64,000 nt of DNA from Asterias amurensis (GCF_032118995.1 NC_092651.1:26892349-26956348); one strand, 5' to 3'. Positions 10,907 through 22,882 are shown, counted from the stretch's first letter. The notes: generated by a model not told the origin, from the letters alone. A program made the numbers and translations.

Positions 10907-10919
10907 TATCAGGCATAAG

Positions 10920-11160
10920 CCTCGGCGATTGCATTGGCATTGTGGTATCTTGTCATGCCTTCCACCTCTCAGACCCTGGTTCGAATCTCCCCGGGGTTTT
11001 TATTCCCAACCTGGGTGCAAAGATTTCCCTGGAATAATTCTCTGGGGGCTTTCTTTCTATACCAAAAACAAACTTCCTTCCTTGTCTTCTCTCCTTTCTT
11101 CTCTCCGTTGGGTTCTTGACAACAAGTACAGTGATTAAGTTTATTTTTCAAGTTCAAAAT
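10920..11160 (+). mobile_element. tRNA-like SINE (family 4), copy 1
   Basis: Contains a B-box-like TGGTTCGAATCTCC (10978-10991), then TTTTTATTCCCAACCTGGG and a tail CTCTCCGTTGGGTTCTTGAC shared with 11880-12275 and 33050-33175. Confidence 0.55.
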
Positions 11161-11461
11161 ATAAAAATTACAAATGCTCAGAATTAAAAACTTTATTATT
11201 AACAAGTGCAAATTAATATACAAGGACGCAATAAACTTAAATAACACTGCGGATAGCTCCTAAAACAATAAAATAAATAATACAGAAACTTTAACAAAGA
11301 AATTGTCCATGTATATTTAAAAACAAATTGCGATTGTAAAATATTTCTTTCCTTTTTACAAATAATACACACTTTTAAACAGTTATAAGTACACATATTC
11401 AACTACTCTTTTGAAGTGGCAACGTATAGAAAAATAATTTAATAATACTGCAATATTAACA

Positions 11462-11760
11462 TTGTAACGATCACCAAGGTCCAGTGGTTAGACTGCAGGA
11501 CTTGCAATCACAAGGTTCTGGGTTAGAAACCCCCAAAGCTTTCTGCTGATTTCACTACAACTAGAATAAGTATTGTCATCTAGTTACTGAATCACAACTT
11601 CTTGATATTTGAAATTCATAATCATAGATGTTTTAACATCTTCAAAAACCAATACTTGTATGAGAGAGATTGGGTGTTGCCAGCTTGGTGTTTATATCCC
11701 CTTGTGGGAGTTTGCTGAGTTCCCTTGATGGGAAGATCATCTAAACAAACAAACTAACCA
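11462..11760 (+). mobile_element. tRNA-like SINE with AAAC-repeat tail
   Basis: The head reads GGTCCAGTGGTTAGACTGCA and GGTTCTGGGTTAGAAACCC, resembling tRNA A and B boxes. It ends in a simple AAACAAACAAAC tail near 11745-11755, typical of retroposition. Confidence 0.5.
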
Positions 11761-11879
11761 CTTTAAAAGTAAACCTAAACTGCAATTTGGAACATGTAGT
11801 TGAGGTGCATATAGTATAATACAATGAGCACCTAAAAATGTATCCACCCCAAGTATCAGTTCACAATCTACAGGACAGA

Positions 11880-12275
11880 CAAATAAATGTTTATAGCACA
11901 CGTTTTTTCCCCACGTCTAGGACCCTAGTTCGAATCACACAGTGAGCACTATGTGGACTGGGTTTCGACTACGTGGGTTTTACCGAAAGTATAAAGGCCC
12001 GGTCACACAGGCCCTGATAACAAATAAAATGGCACGCCCTCGATTGGTTGAATGTGCGTGGGTGTATTCTACGTGGAGCAATCCAGCCAATGGAGGGCAT
12101 AAATTGTTATCGTCTTTGTTTTCGTTCTCTTTATCAGGGCCTGTGTGACCGGGCCTCTATACTCCTGGATTTTCCTCAGAACTGAAAACTTCCATCTTTT
12201 GTTGCCTTCTCTCCAATGTGTTCTTGACTTGAACGGTGATTAAGTTCACTTTTTAAAAAAGTCCTTGGCTTTAAA
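11880..12275 (+). mobile_element. tRNA-like SINE (family 4), interrupted copy
   Basis: B-box-like CTAGTTCGAATCACA at about 11927, and the family tail (TTGCCTTCTCTCCAATGTG) after 12200. The two halves are separated by a complete 162-bp MITE at 11995-12156. Confidence 0.55.
11995..12156. mobile_element. 162-bp MITE with 26-bp TIRs (family D)
   Basis: The ends AGGCCCGGTCACACAGGCCC and GGGCCTGTGTGACCGGGCCT are inverted copies that extend through GATAA/TTATC. It sits inside a SINE, so the insertion boundary is clear. No coding capacity. Confidence 0.85.
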
Positions 12276-12324
12276 ACCAGAAAAAAATGGTTTACAATTT
12301 TGGAAGAACTTGCACCATCTTCTT

Positions 12325-15300
12325 TTATAAACCATCGGGCACCATGACATAGGAGCTAGCTCTCTGAGGCGGCTGTTTAGGAACTCGAGCAAGTTCTTCT
12401 TGAGAAGGAAAGTCGTACCTCCCATCTCCGTTTGCCGTTGAGCCTATATGTAGCTCCTGAGACAAGAAATGAAATAAGAAACATTTGTTATTAAAGGCAG
12501 TCGACACTATTGGTAATTACTCAACATAAGTTTTTAGTAAGCATAAAACCTTACTTGGTATTGAGTAATGGAGAGCTGTTTAAAGTATAACAAATTGTGA
12601 GAAACGACTCCCTCTGAAGTAATGTAGTTTTTGAGAAAGTTGTAATTTTTACCGAATGTGATTTCCAGACCACAGAATTAGATTGTGAGGTCCTGAAACC
12701 AAGCATCTGAAAGCACACAACTTCGTGTGACAAGGGTGTTTTTTCTTTCATTATTATCTCGCAACTTTGACGACCAATGGAGTTCAAATTTGTACAGGTT
12801 CATTATTTTGTGCATATGTTGAGATACACCAAGTGAGAAGACTGGTCTTTGACAACTACCAAAGGAGTCTGGCAGTGTCTTTGAGCACAAGATGCCATTA
12901 AAAAGACTCACTGATGGGTAAATTTTAAGAAAGGGAGGGGGCACAATATAAGAGCTGGGCAGCTCAGTTGGTAGAGCGCCAGTACATTAATCTAAAGGTC
13001 ATTGGTTTTATATCCTAGTCAATTTTTTGTTGTTTAGTTAAAAATAATGTGCATTTTTAGTGCATCCCCTGTCCTTTAAATTTAGCTAAACTTGCAGTAG
13101 GATATTAACTCTTAAGAGACAGCATGAATTGAAGCATCTGTGATGCTAAAGGCGCTTTTATATACAGTAATTTCCTGCAAGGAGGGACTGCATTGGAATT
13201 GTGAGACCTACTCATTTTACTGGCTGTGGCGCATAATGCTGCTGATCAAACCAGGAACACTGGGGCGAACACCTTAAATCTTTTTGATAAGTGCACATTG
13301 TTCTTTACATTCATTACAAAACACACAGGACCAACGGCTTTACGTCCCAACAGAAGGACAAAGCATCATGGTTAAATGTCTTGGTTAAGGACACGTGTCA
13401 AGAACCCACACTATGCTGATCAGAAGCACCAGCTGAAGTTCCGGTGCTCTTAACCACTAGGTCACGACAATAAAGAATTCAAATAACCTTGAAACCTACC
13501 AGTGGTCTGTGAAGGTTACGACGCATGTCCTCATAGCAAGCTAACGTCATTGCCCGTCCACGACCGACGGAGGGTCTGGCCATCGGAGTGTCCAGTCCTT
13601 GCCGACTAGTAACTTCATCTTCCTCCGTCTCGCTAACAGATATCGGCGTACTTGGGTACAGCGACTGCAGGGTTGGTCTCTTAGGAATGGCACCTCTGGA
13701 GGACCTACCCTCATCTCTGGAAGGGGAATGCTTCTGTGGCTTCCAATGAATCTCGGGATCCAACCCGGGAAATTGGGTTTCAGAAGCAATGTTTATTTTT
13801 CCGATAACCCCAGCGTCTGTCAAGACTCTGCTGTACACGCGACCTCCAGGTTTCTCAACATTTTTTTGGGTTTCGAGCGTGGGGATTCCTCTTTGGCCCA
13901 GGTAGTTTGAGGGCAAGTTCTTTGCACTTGTTGTGGACATTTCCTGTGTGAACTTTCTCATTCTTTGATGGGGTGATAGACTTAGGCTTTTGGCTTGCTC
14001 TGTTTGAGAGGTGAGAACTGGACTGTAATTTACAGAGGTTTGATCCGGCAGATCATCTTCATCTTCGAAGTCGGTGTATTTTTCATCCTCGCTCTCACTG
14101 CTTTCATCTTTTGCCTCCTCCTCACAAAGCGAATCTGATGAACCCTCACGTTGTTTACACTCTACATCATTCCTACCACATCCTGCTCCGCCATTCTTCC
14201 TGTCTCTGTGCAAAGACAACGCCATGACATCTTCAGAAAGTCTCTGACCATCTCTCTCAGATTTCTTAAAACCCAAAGATGTATCGAAGGATCCCTCAGT
14301 TTTCTCGTTCTCTGTTGATGATACAGTCTCTTTCGGATCAGCCACGCCTTGAGCAAGCTTGACGATTGACCTCCCGTCAGAACTTGGAGAGAAGACAACA
14401 GTGGTGAAGTCTTTTGTTGTGGTAAACTCCTTTGTCGTTGCCCTCCTCTCCCCGAGCTTCTTCCATTGAAACTCCTTCTCCTCAGAGTTTTGTGTGTGGC
14501 CGTTTGAGAATCTTGGTTGGGAATCGCCTGAGGTAGTCGTATCTTTAGGGACGGGTATTTTAGGAATGCAGAATTGTTCAGTGTTGTTTGTGGAGGGGTT
14601 TGGCTTTGATGAGGTGCTAGAAGGAGGGTCATTTGAATGTGTAGTGGTTGATTCGTTTGATGCATGAGAAATAGAAGGTTGTAGTTTCTCTGTTTTAGCC
14701 ACGAGGGGAGGTGCTGCCTCTGTATACAGGTAAAATGAAAAGAACAAAACATTGATTTGACGCACATATTCTCATCTTGAGACATACATGTAACAATCAT
14801 GTACTAATAATAGTGGCTTCTTACATAAAGCGGGCGTATCCATTACTCAATAACGCTCAAGGCACTTTAGTACAGTATTTTCCTGCAAGGTATTGGGACT
14901 ATGTTTAATAATGAGACCTTCTCCATTAACATAGCAAAATGTAATGTTTTACAAGGTGCTGTGGCACAACATGCTGCCGATCAAACAAGGATCACCGGTG
15001 CGAACCCTTTCCCTTTTTGATAAGTGCACTAGGCTTGGCAAGTATTTTCAGAGAAACTGGTGACAGTACAAATGCACCTGTCGTTCCATTGGGCCCAGTT
15101 TCATAGAGCTGCTAGAGCAGAAACAAATTTCTGCTTAGCAGAATGAGCGATATACCAATCACAAATGGTACATGTGACATGGTATTTGGGCCGCTAACTC
15201 TATTCTGGAAAACATCATTTTTTTTGTTCTTAGCTAATGCTTATCTAAGCGGCTCTTTAAATAGGACACTTGTTGAGATTTAATATTGCAGATGAATAGG

Positions 15301-18300
15301 AGTTTTGTAGAAACCACCCAAGAGAGAGAATGGCAAACCTGTTTTGATTGGATCCAACCCTGTGGAAACAGCTCTGTGATTGGTGACAGGCGTACTGGTA
15401 CTCGGTAGATCACCATACACTAGCCTCTCAAGCTGTCGGGGAACCACTGATGAGCTCACCTAAATTAAAGAAATTTTAAAATGATCTCACCATTTAGCTT
15501 TATTGAGATAAAGACGCTGTGAAAAAGAATACTTTTTTGCCCTCATGGGGAAATTATAGTCGATCACACTGTTAAGACTGAACATGTATGTTGAGGGAAC
15601 ACAACAGATTACAAATCTCTAAACCTCGTGTTAAAACGGTGTAAAATATTTTTTAACTTGATACTCTTTCAGAGCAAAATTTGAAAAGTGACACTATTGG
15701 TTATCAATAATAAATAGGTCTGTACATTCTTAACAGGAAAACGTTACGTCAGTCAGAAGGTCAAGTTCAGTGCCATTTGTATTCAATATCATCGAATTTC
15801 AGGAATGAACTAAAAAATAATTCCTGTCAAAAATGTTCAGACCCATTATTTAAAATGTGACACCATTAAACACTTTGGATTGTTAACAAAGTTCGCTCTA
15901 AAAAAACACACACATTAATTTGCACACAAATAAATACACGACATATATAATAATAATAATATAATAATTTGGGGGGCTAATCGTCCTTACTCGCAGCTAG
16001 AGCTGAATTGCGAAGGACGCGGCTACAACGTGTTCGAGAAGCAGGCATGCAAGGGCCCATTCAGCTGCCAGCCACATCAACCCATTATGACCACGGAGCA
16101 CAGCCAAGATCGAAAGTGTGTGATTTTTTTCCTGAGGGAGGAAAACCGGATAGTCTGGAAAACCCTTGTGGCACAGCAGAGAACCAACGCACAACTCAAC
16201 TTACATATGGCCCCGACCGGGAATCGAACTGGGGTCACCTTGGTGAGAGGCGAGCGCTTTAGGCACAAGCCAACCGTGCCACCCCCCCAAATTCAAAATT
16301 AAAAACAAAGCCGGAAATTAAAAACACAAACAACTCACATTAGCTTTGCCTCGATTCATATCACTCATATCCCGGATGCAGTTTAGGAAGACGTCGACCG
16401 ACGCAGTAAACTCAGCTAGAAGATGATCCAATGTCTTCACCCGCAGATCTGACAAATGTCGGACATTGAAAGCAGCTTGCAGTAACAGCTTGGGAGATAG
16501 AGGGCGCTCCATCCACATAGTTTGGCTCACCTTGAGAGGAAACCATTTTATTTGACTTATTATAAAAAAAATTGTGCACTAACAAAGATGTGGCATAACA
16601 ACTTTTCAAGTTATTATGAATTACAAGATAGTTACGAGACACGTTTATGTAGCACCTTAAAAGGGTTTACAAGGTGGTGTGACACACTTGGCACGCACAA
16701 TTTTGGTAAATACTCAAAATAATTGTTAGCATAAAAACTTATTTGGTAACAAACAATGGAAAGCTATTGATAGTATATGATATTGTGAGAAACGGCTCAC
16801 TCATTTTTTTTCCCCCGCATGTCGGACCTTATTTGTCGAACCTTCGTTGCGTTGTGATTGGTCAATACGCAATGGGGCGGAGCTTAATGGAACGGTCTAT
16901 TACCAAATGTGTCCTGAGTGCCTTTAACAGCGGAGGAAGAAAACAAAATGTAATGACTAAATTCTTACCGTCTTGGCTTGGTCATGAAGCAACTGCGGAT
17001 ACAAGGCTTCTACCGACATGTCCAGATATTCCAGTAGGCATTGGGTTAAACCACTCAGTTTATGGGGGAGCTCACCATTCAGACGCCTCATTCTAATCAA
17101 TACATCTGCAGCCTAAGAATAAAAAACACAAGTTCCTTATTTCTTCTATAAGCCTCACACACACACACAGACCCTTGTCATTTTAAAGCCATTGGCAGGT
17201 TAGATTGATGATAATAATAATAATATTTATTCGGGCAAACACATTAACATCACATGTACACATTAAAAATATTTAAGAAAACAAAGTAAAACAACAGTGG
17301 GGTGTCCAGGAGAGCATAAAGGCGTATGTCTCCTAAATCCCCCAAAATACATTAAGGCAAGAGAGGGCATATAAAAAAGCACAGAAGATAATAACAATCA
17401 CTGACAACTATAAAAGGCAAACGAGCAGAGATATACACAGATATTCACATAAAGGATTTAAGATCTTGTGCAATGACTCGCTTTACTGCGTACAATTTAA
17501 TTCCTCAGACTCTTTTATGTCAATTGTCAAATGGTTTGGGGCAAGCCTTTGCATAGCAGCATCTGAATGAGCAAACCCAGGTACTAGGCCTAATGTTCAT
17601 CGAAACATGGACAGATTGGTTTATTTTCAGAGAACTTTCTGCAGAATCAGGGAAAGTTGGCAGCTCAGAAGACAATGAGAGCACACTGATCGAAACGTAG
17701 AGTGGAAACCTAAGGTTCTTTTTAGAACCACTCCATTATCCTTACATGGTGTTACCACAAAACTTACTATAGTTATCGTTTCAAATCCTAGTTCTGTTTT
17801 TATCAACTCATTAGAAATGACAATATAAGATGACCAAATCATTGGTTTTTAAATGTTCATCTTTGTCTAAATTACAACGTACCTGAGTATCATAGACGTT
17901 TGTGAGTTTAATTGAATACTGGTGAAACAGCTGGTCAGATGTCCATCGACTGTCGTGAATCACCTGAAAGAAAAGAAACTCAAGTAAGAACAGAAAAAAA
18001 TAAACATCCTGAGTTCTGCGGAAAAAAATCCACAGGCAAATCATTTAGGTAGGATTCGAACCCACAACCTTTGCATTGCTAGAGCAGATATCTTACCACT
18101 AGACCACTGAGCTAGCCCGATGGCTAGAGGCAGTTTGAATCCTTATCAGCAGGTATCATAGCAATTTAATAAACGTTAGTTATAGCATCACAGGGATAAA
18201 GAATATAATTTGGGGTTTACCCTCAAATCAACGTGTATTGAAAGCACTGTTTACTCTCCCAGGTTCTGTTACAAAAGCTAGTCGTCAACAACCGCTTCAC

Positions 18301-21300
18301 AAAAGATATAAACATTGGCTGTCCAAATAATGCGACTTTGGCTACGGCTAAGGCTATTGGCTAATACATTAGAGAATAGGAATTTTAGGCGATTAAGTCA
18401 TAGTCACAACCAAAGCAATCCATTCGGATCAGCCTAGGATAAAAAAAAAAAAAAATGTTACACTGGGTAATACAAATGAACACGCCACTTGGGCAGATAA
18501 GACCTACATACTTTGACTACAGCTTGCGATTCCAAGATGTCTGCCAAGCCCTGACTGAAGAAGACTGGTCCAAGAGTCACGATGTCGAATATGTAGACTT
18601 GATTCCCGCAGCAAATCTACAAAAAATAACAATATCAAATAAAAATAAGTATCAAGTATAAACCACAAGGAAAACTGACTGGGTAAGTTTTAAGTAGTTT
18701 TGTGTTCAAACTAAAACTAAAATAAAAATAAGCTATATTTTCAAACTTGTAAAAGCCAGACTTCAAGCTTGTTTGATTGTATTCAACCATTATGAGTGAC
18801 TTCAGACAGCTTCAGACGTTCAAAGTAGGGTCCCATTCCTGCAACAAATAATCTGTGGATTTGTTTACTACAGTTGAATGGCTTTTATGGCCGAAACTGT
18901 GTGCTTATGCGAGACTGTTTTAAATGGTTTAGTTTTAGAATGTGCAGTTTTGAGCGATGACACACATCCACCGACTTTAACTGCCTGTGAAATATTTTGT
19001 CTAATTCGGGGAGATTTTTCCACGAAATGGTCTTCAGACACAGGCAATTGGGAGGCAACTAACTTCACTGAATGAAAAAGGAACATTTCAGTCACTCAAG
19101 ATACGTTTTTGAATGTGAATGTGTTTCTTTGTGGAGATTGTCTGGAACTGGTGGCCTGTCAATTTGGCTGTGTGACATATCCCAAAGTATGCATTTAATA
19201 TTTAGAGGCAATTTACAGGCAACAAGAACAAACATCTACATGTTCATTTCAACATGATTTTCTTGGGACAGTAGGATAGTGTTAGAAAAAATAATGTCTG
19301 TTGTGCATGTGAAGTGATCTATTGGCATGCAGTGCAGTTGGTTGCCTCAAGGTTGCCTGTAAAAATTGTCCTGTGTGACATGGTTTTTCTACTCATAAAC
19401 AAATAAAGACAAGTTTGCCAACCTACCTGTAGAAGCGATAGTTTGGATTTCCGACCAAGGGTCTCCGCTTCCAAGGCAACACCAATCAGACGTTGAGACC
19501 TAATCTGGTTAATCTTTTGGAAAAATAAAAAAGATGTTTTCTTTTTAAGAATCATGGATTCTTTATCAGTAATTATGACTGTGTGTGCATTTTGGCTTAC
19601 TGCTCATGGTCATTCATTATTGCCTTCACTGGAGGGCCACATGCCAGGGCCCAATTTCATAGAGCTGCTAAGCACAAAAATTTGCTTAGCATGAATCTTC
19701 TTCCTTGATAAAAAACAGGATTACCAACCAAATTTGCTTGGTATTGGTATTCAGCTGTTGTTTGAGTATCCTGAAAATCACGTTGAAATTTGGTTGGTAA
19801 TCCTGTTTTTATCCAGGAAGAAATTTCATGCTAAGCAAATTTTTGTGCTTAGCAGCTCTATGAAATTGGGCCCAGGTGGCCAGAAGGACACTAAGCCTGT
19901 GTACAATATTAACTTTGGTTTTACCCACATCGATGTGTGTTGGCACTGAATACTTTCAAGAGCTTTGTGAAAAAAATCACAGGCATAATAATCGGGTGGG
20001 ATTCAACTCCACAACCTTTGCAATTCTAGAGAAGTGCCTTACCAACTAGACCACCGGGATTGTCCGGTACCTCTCCATGCATCTTATGAGCAAGGAAGCT
20101 CATAAATCATTCTAGTCTCCTGAACAGCACTGACACCAGCAGTTAGTTTATGGTATAGCCCTTTGTTTATGACCCAAATCGGCCTCAAACTAAATGTTTC
20201 AATTTATGGTTCTTCATCAAAGTGGCCAAACTGCTTGACTGTACATTTCCCTCAAAAGTCTGCATTTCTTGTAAAATGGTAAAAATGTTAGATAGAGTAT
20301 TAAATAAAAGGGTATTAAAACCCAATTCTTACTTTTGAAACACAGCACCCCAATCTCTTGTCATACACTCTTATCAAGTACAAAATCATTGATCACAAAC
20401 ACATATTTGGGGGAAATTTTTTAGTTTCTCTTGAATATGCATATCTACAACCATTTTGAGTAAAAAATATTTGGAATCAAAACTGGCTATAAAGGAAACT
20501 TACAGCTTGTTCAAATTTTGTGCCGATTCGACGAAGATAAATATACTCAGTTGTTTTGGCTTCGTTGTCTTCATCATCACTACTGGAGCCGCCATTCTGT
20601 TAAATGGGGTATAAATATTATTACATTAATTTCAACGGTCTGTAAACAGTTGGAATTATACACCTATCAAATGTAATTTGCAATATATGACACCGGGAAA
20701 GTGCGTCACTGTCCATGTGTGAAGCAGTTAATGGTCTGACGTTTGACCCTAGCAGGACACTCAGTGTAACAAAAGTAGTTTTTGTTACACTTAGTAATCT
20801 GTTGTGTTGTCATTTAGCCTTCAGGAAAGACTCCGCTAGGGTTAAAATGCATGCCATTTTTGCTTTTCAATTTGCAAAGGACGTACCTCGTGTAGTTGTT
20901 GTTTATTTTTCTTTGCCTCTGCCTGGACAGTGTCAGAAATGTCGACCACTAAAAAAAAAAATATAAAAAAACATCATAATTTAGAAGTATGAACAACCAT
21001 GTGGTTTAAAAATCACTGTAAACTTATTAAAAAGATTCACACATCAAAAGGAATAAGAAATAATAAAAATATTAAAATTGTACATTCTGCAATGTGTTTT
21101 ATTTGATATTATCTTTTCTTGGTTTCAGGTAAGATTATGTTGGTATTTGTTTACACCGTCTTCGATAATATCAAAAAGTCCACAAATTTACACAAATTAT
21201 AGATGTGAGAAAAGTGATTAAATTTATTTTTAAAAATGCTAAATCTAAATCTAATAACACTGACACTGACACTGACACTGACACTGACACTGACACTGAC

Positions 21301-21402
21301 ACTGACACTGACACTGACACTGACACTGACACTGACACTGACAATGACAATGACAATGACAATGACAATGACAATGACAATGAAAATGACAATGACAATG
21401 AC

Positions 21403-21437
<35 letters not shown>

Positions 21438-22882
21438 GACTTTTAATACGCACGTATCCACCCTGCTGGGTGTTCAGGCGCAGTAAAAACCAACAACAAA
21501 CAAAACAAAACACAACAAAACAATGAAGAACAGACACAACAAGATTAGTCCTTGAAAACCTCTGACATGACATAAGATAAGTTTTGAGAAGAGATTTGAA
21601 TGTCGTCGTACAAAGACAACCAATGCCAAACGCTCCATAGGCCAATAAAAGGCTTTTCAGTTGAGCGTCCCTCCCTTACTTCTAGAGAAGTAAGGCTCCC
21701 CATGCCTTATAGTTTCTGGAAGTAGTCCCTCTCCCTCAACCTTTTTGAAGCTGCATTTTATTCTATTCCCACAAACAACCAAAAAAAAGTTCATGTTTTT
21801 GGCTTCATCATGGCAGCATTCTTTCAATGATTGACTTAGTAAGTTACTCACTTAGTTTACATATACACGTATTTTATACTTTTTAAGTTTTACAGCAATT
21901 TAGTCTAGCTCTTTCCTCCTTGAAAAAAATAAATAAAAAATAAATAAACAAAAATTTCATCATCCCCCCTAAAAAGAAAAAAAACCAGGAAAGCGTATAT
22001 TTTGACATGGTCTAGCCATCAATGTTTTGATACTCACACTCTTGCAACTCCGGGCCATAGAAATGAAGTAGTCCAGTCAGCTTTTTACCAGATGGAACAA
22101 GGCAAACTGAGAAAAGATAAAACGATTAAATAGTTCTTGAAAACAATACAAACAATACAATTACATTTACAAGATTAAGTTTATTTTTTATAAAAATATA
22201 GAACACAAATATTACTTCAGACAGAAGCTAAGACAGATCTAGCCCCACTTGTGTGGCCAAGGATGGCCACACAACTTACACAAGTCATGAAGTGGGGCTA
22301 AGAAAGATCCAGCAAAATGCTAGCGACTACGTGTAAACCCTTTTATCATTGGGTGGAAAAATTTGTATGCCAAAAGTAAACATTCTTAATTAAACCCATT
22401 ATACACTTTCGGTAAACAGTATTGTCCAAGTCCCACACTTCGTGTATCACAACTTATATATAAAATAACAATCCTGTGGAAATTTAGGCTCAATCGGACA
22501 TCGGAGTCGGGAGAAAATAACGGAAAACCCACTCCTGTTTTCGCGCGTTTCGCCGTGTCATGACATGTGTTTATAACAAATCCGTAATTCTCGTTAACGA
22601 GAATTTATATTGTTTTACCGTTTTCTCAAAAAGTAAAGCATTTCATGGACTAATATTTCAAGAGAAGTCTTTCACCATTACCTTCTGTAAACCCTGTAAA
22701 TTATTTGTAAATCTGTGAACTTTTTTTTTTTTTTTCTGTACCGAAAGGGTCCAATGGCTTTAAATACCTTTCATGAGAGATATTTTGCTGTTATTTAAAT
22801 CAATTGACTGCACAGTTCCTTCAAAGACATAACCCCCTTCCTTCGTCACCACTCGAAGCCTTCTGCCCTCGTACATCGCCAT
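12325..22882 (-). CDS. EXD1: EXD1-like piRNA-pathway protein (3'-5' exonuclease domain containing 1), 12 exons
   Basis: Exons (high to low): 22882-22768, 22106-22038, 20948-20887, 20596-20504, 19513-19427, 18616-18512, 17963-17883, 17112-16969, 16530-16339, 15459-15339, 14719-13500, 12456-12325. All have AG/GT borders and phases agree; total 2,421 nt, 806 aa. The start is ATG at 22882; stop TAA 12327-12325. Residues 1-60 form an Lsm-like domain (GTVQSIDLNNSKISLMK, then SGKKLTGLLHFYGPELQE). About 90-250 is a DEDD-type exonuclease fold: IGVALEAETLGRKSKLSLLQ, VYIFDIVTLG, VIHDSRWTSDQL, NVYDTQAADVL, then MWMERPLSPKLL. The order and motifs match EXD1. The first catalytic Asp is replaced (ALE for DxE), in line with EXD1 being an RNA-binding adaptor rather than an active nuclease. 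A ~490-residue low-complexity tail follows, with a D/E-rich patch. The last junction (13500 to 12456) is inferred: the 13500 donor could be skipped, ending at 13479. It diverges from ABCD4 404 bp away. Confidence 0.9.
12491..12885 (-). mobile_element. TTAA MITE family A, copy 4
   Basis: Opens with TTAA then AGGCAGTCGACACTATTGG at 12491, in the reverse orientation. It ends near 12885 with a decayed GTCTGGCAGTGTCTTTGAG. It lies just upstream of the last EXD1 exon, within the final intron. Confidence 0.8.
12950..13030 (+). mobile_element. tRNA-like SINE fragment
   Basis: GGCAGCTCAGTTGGTAGAGC is a good tRNA A-box region. The B box is decayed (GGTTTTATATCCTAG), so a functional tRNA is unlikely. 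Confidence 0.45.
13095..13471 (-). mobile_element. tRNA-derived SINE (family 2), copy 1
   Basis: Contains the family body TTTTCCTGCAAGG and GTGCACATTG, and on the minus strand a decayed tRNA-like head (CCTAGTGGTTAAGAGCACCG). Related copies lie at 14806-15050, 29612-30053 and 61937-62040. It ends about 30 bp before the EXD1 donor at 13500. Confidence 0.6.
14806..15050 (-). mobile_element. SINE family 2, headless copy
   Basis: Shares ATAGTGGCTTCTTA, GTATTTTCCTGCAAGGTAT and ACAAGGTGCTGTGGC with the 29612 copy but lacks the tRNA-like head. It lies in an EXD1 intron. Confidence 0.55.
15098..15260. mobile_element. 'TTTCATAGAGCTGCT' MITE, decayed
   Basis: Left end GGGCCCAGTTTCATAGAGCT, then TTTCTGCTTAGCAGAA. 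The right end is weak (TAGCTAATGCTTATCTAAGC). Confidence 0.5.
15968..16289 (-). mobile_element. tRNA-derived SINE (family 5)
   Basis: On the minus strand it starts GGTGGCACGGTTGGCTTGTG, with B-box GTTCGATTCCCGGTCGGGGC. A non-tRNA body follows. Overlapping short open frames here are not genes. Confidence 0.6.
16684..16927 (-). mobile_element. TTAA MITE family A with a small insertion, copy 5
   Basis: The left part (16700-16800) follows family A up to TGAGAAACGGCTC. Bases 16805-16900 are foreign (GTCGGACCTTATTTGTCGAA ... GGGGCGGAG ... GGTCTATTACC) and match the insertion at 26113-26237. The end GTGTCC...GTGCCTTTAA is at 16911-16927. Confidence 0.6.
17205..17460 (-). mobile_element. Probable retroelement 3' tail
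   Basis: Begins with AATAATAATAATATTTATTC, resembling an inverted A/T-rich tail, followed by unique sequence. The family is not identified. Confidence 0.3.
17560..17765 (+). mobile_element. Retroelement-like repeat with histone-type stem-loop, copy 1
   Basis: Shares GAAGAC...CTGATCGAAAC, a GGTTCT-loop-AGAACC hairpin and CATGGTGTTACC with the repeats at 37530-37690 and 33590-33830. See the separate stem-loop entry. It lies in an EXD1 intron in antisense. Confidence 0.6.
17714..17729 (+). promoter_or_regulatory. Histone-mRNA-type 3' stem-loop motif
   Basis: GGTTCT-TTTT-AGAACC: 6-bp stem, 4-nt loop, ACCA-like 3' flank (ACCACTCC). It fits the histone 3' stem-loop pattern GGYYYU-UHUH-ARRRCC. No histone gene is nearby. 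The motif is part of a dispersed repeat. Confidence 0.65.
18016..18125 (-). mobile_element. tRNA-derived SINE (family 3)
   Basis: On the minus strand it reads GGGCTAGCTCAGTGGTCTAG and GTGGGTTCGAATCCTACC, good A and B boxes. The family body (TTTTTCCGCAGAACTCAGGA) follows. Other copies lie at 19900, 34796, 35671 and 57296, so it is a SINE and not a tRNA gene. Confidence 0.65.
19647..19873. mobile_element. 'TTTCATAGAGCTGCT' MITE, complete
   Basis: Ends GGGCCCAATTTCATAGAGCT and AGCTCTATGAAATTGGGCCC are perfect inverted copies. The inversion continues through GCTAAGCACAAAAATTTGCT and the matching right half, giving a long fold-back structure. Confidence 0.9.
19900..20075 (-). mobile_element. tRNA-derived SINE (family 3), decayed
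   Basis: Contains the family body (CGATGTGTGTTGGCACTG ... TGTGAAAAAAATCACAGGC) and a decayed tRNA-like head (CTTACCAACTAGACCACCGG). It lies in an EXD1 intron. Confidence 0.55.
21256..21437 (+). repeat. Hexanucleotide microsatellite with three successive variants
   Basis: TGACAC units are followed by TGACAA units, then TGATAA units, then AAT repeats, in that order and without mixing except one AATGAA. Confidence 0.95.
22380..22766 (+). mobile_element. Diverged relative of MITE family A
   Basis: Resembles family A in layout: CACTTCGTGTATCACAACTT, AATAACAATCCTGTGGAAAT, CTCAATCGGACATCGGAG and the end GGGTCCAATGGCTTTAA. Inner text differs (GTTTCGCCGTGTCATGACAT). It lies immediately inside the first EXD1 intron. 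Confidence 0.5.

Noticed and set aside
13479..13499. EXD1 stop codon at 13479
   Set aside because: Possible, but the in-phase GTAGGT donor at 13499 and an in-phase acceptor with a coding exon to 12325 fit better. Kept as the alternative.
15997..16302. Several overlapping small frames near 16 kb
   Set aside because: They lie in a tRNA-derived SINE on both strands.
18050..18120. Functional tRNA gene
   Set aside because: Good A and B boxes, but a SINE body follows and similar copies are dispersed through the window. I found no cloverleaf with correct stems.
21171..21645. Repetitive frames over microsatellites (SVSVSV, DTDTDT, LSLSLS)
   Set aside because: Simple-sequence translation; the same holds for 34393-34679.
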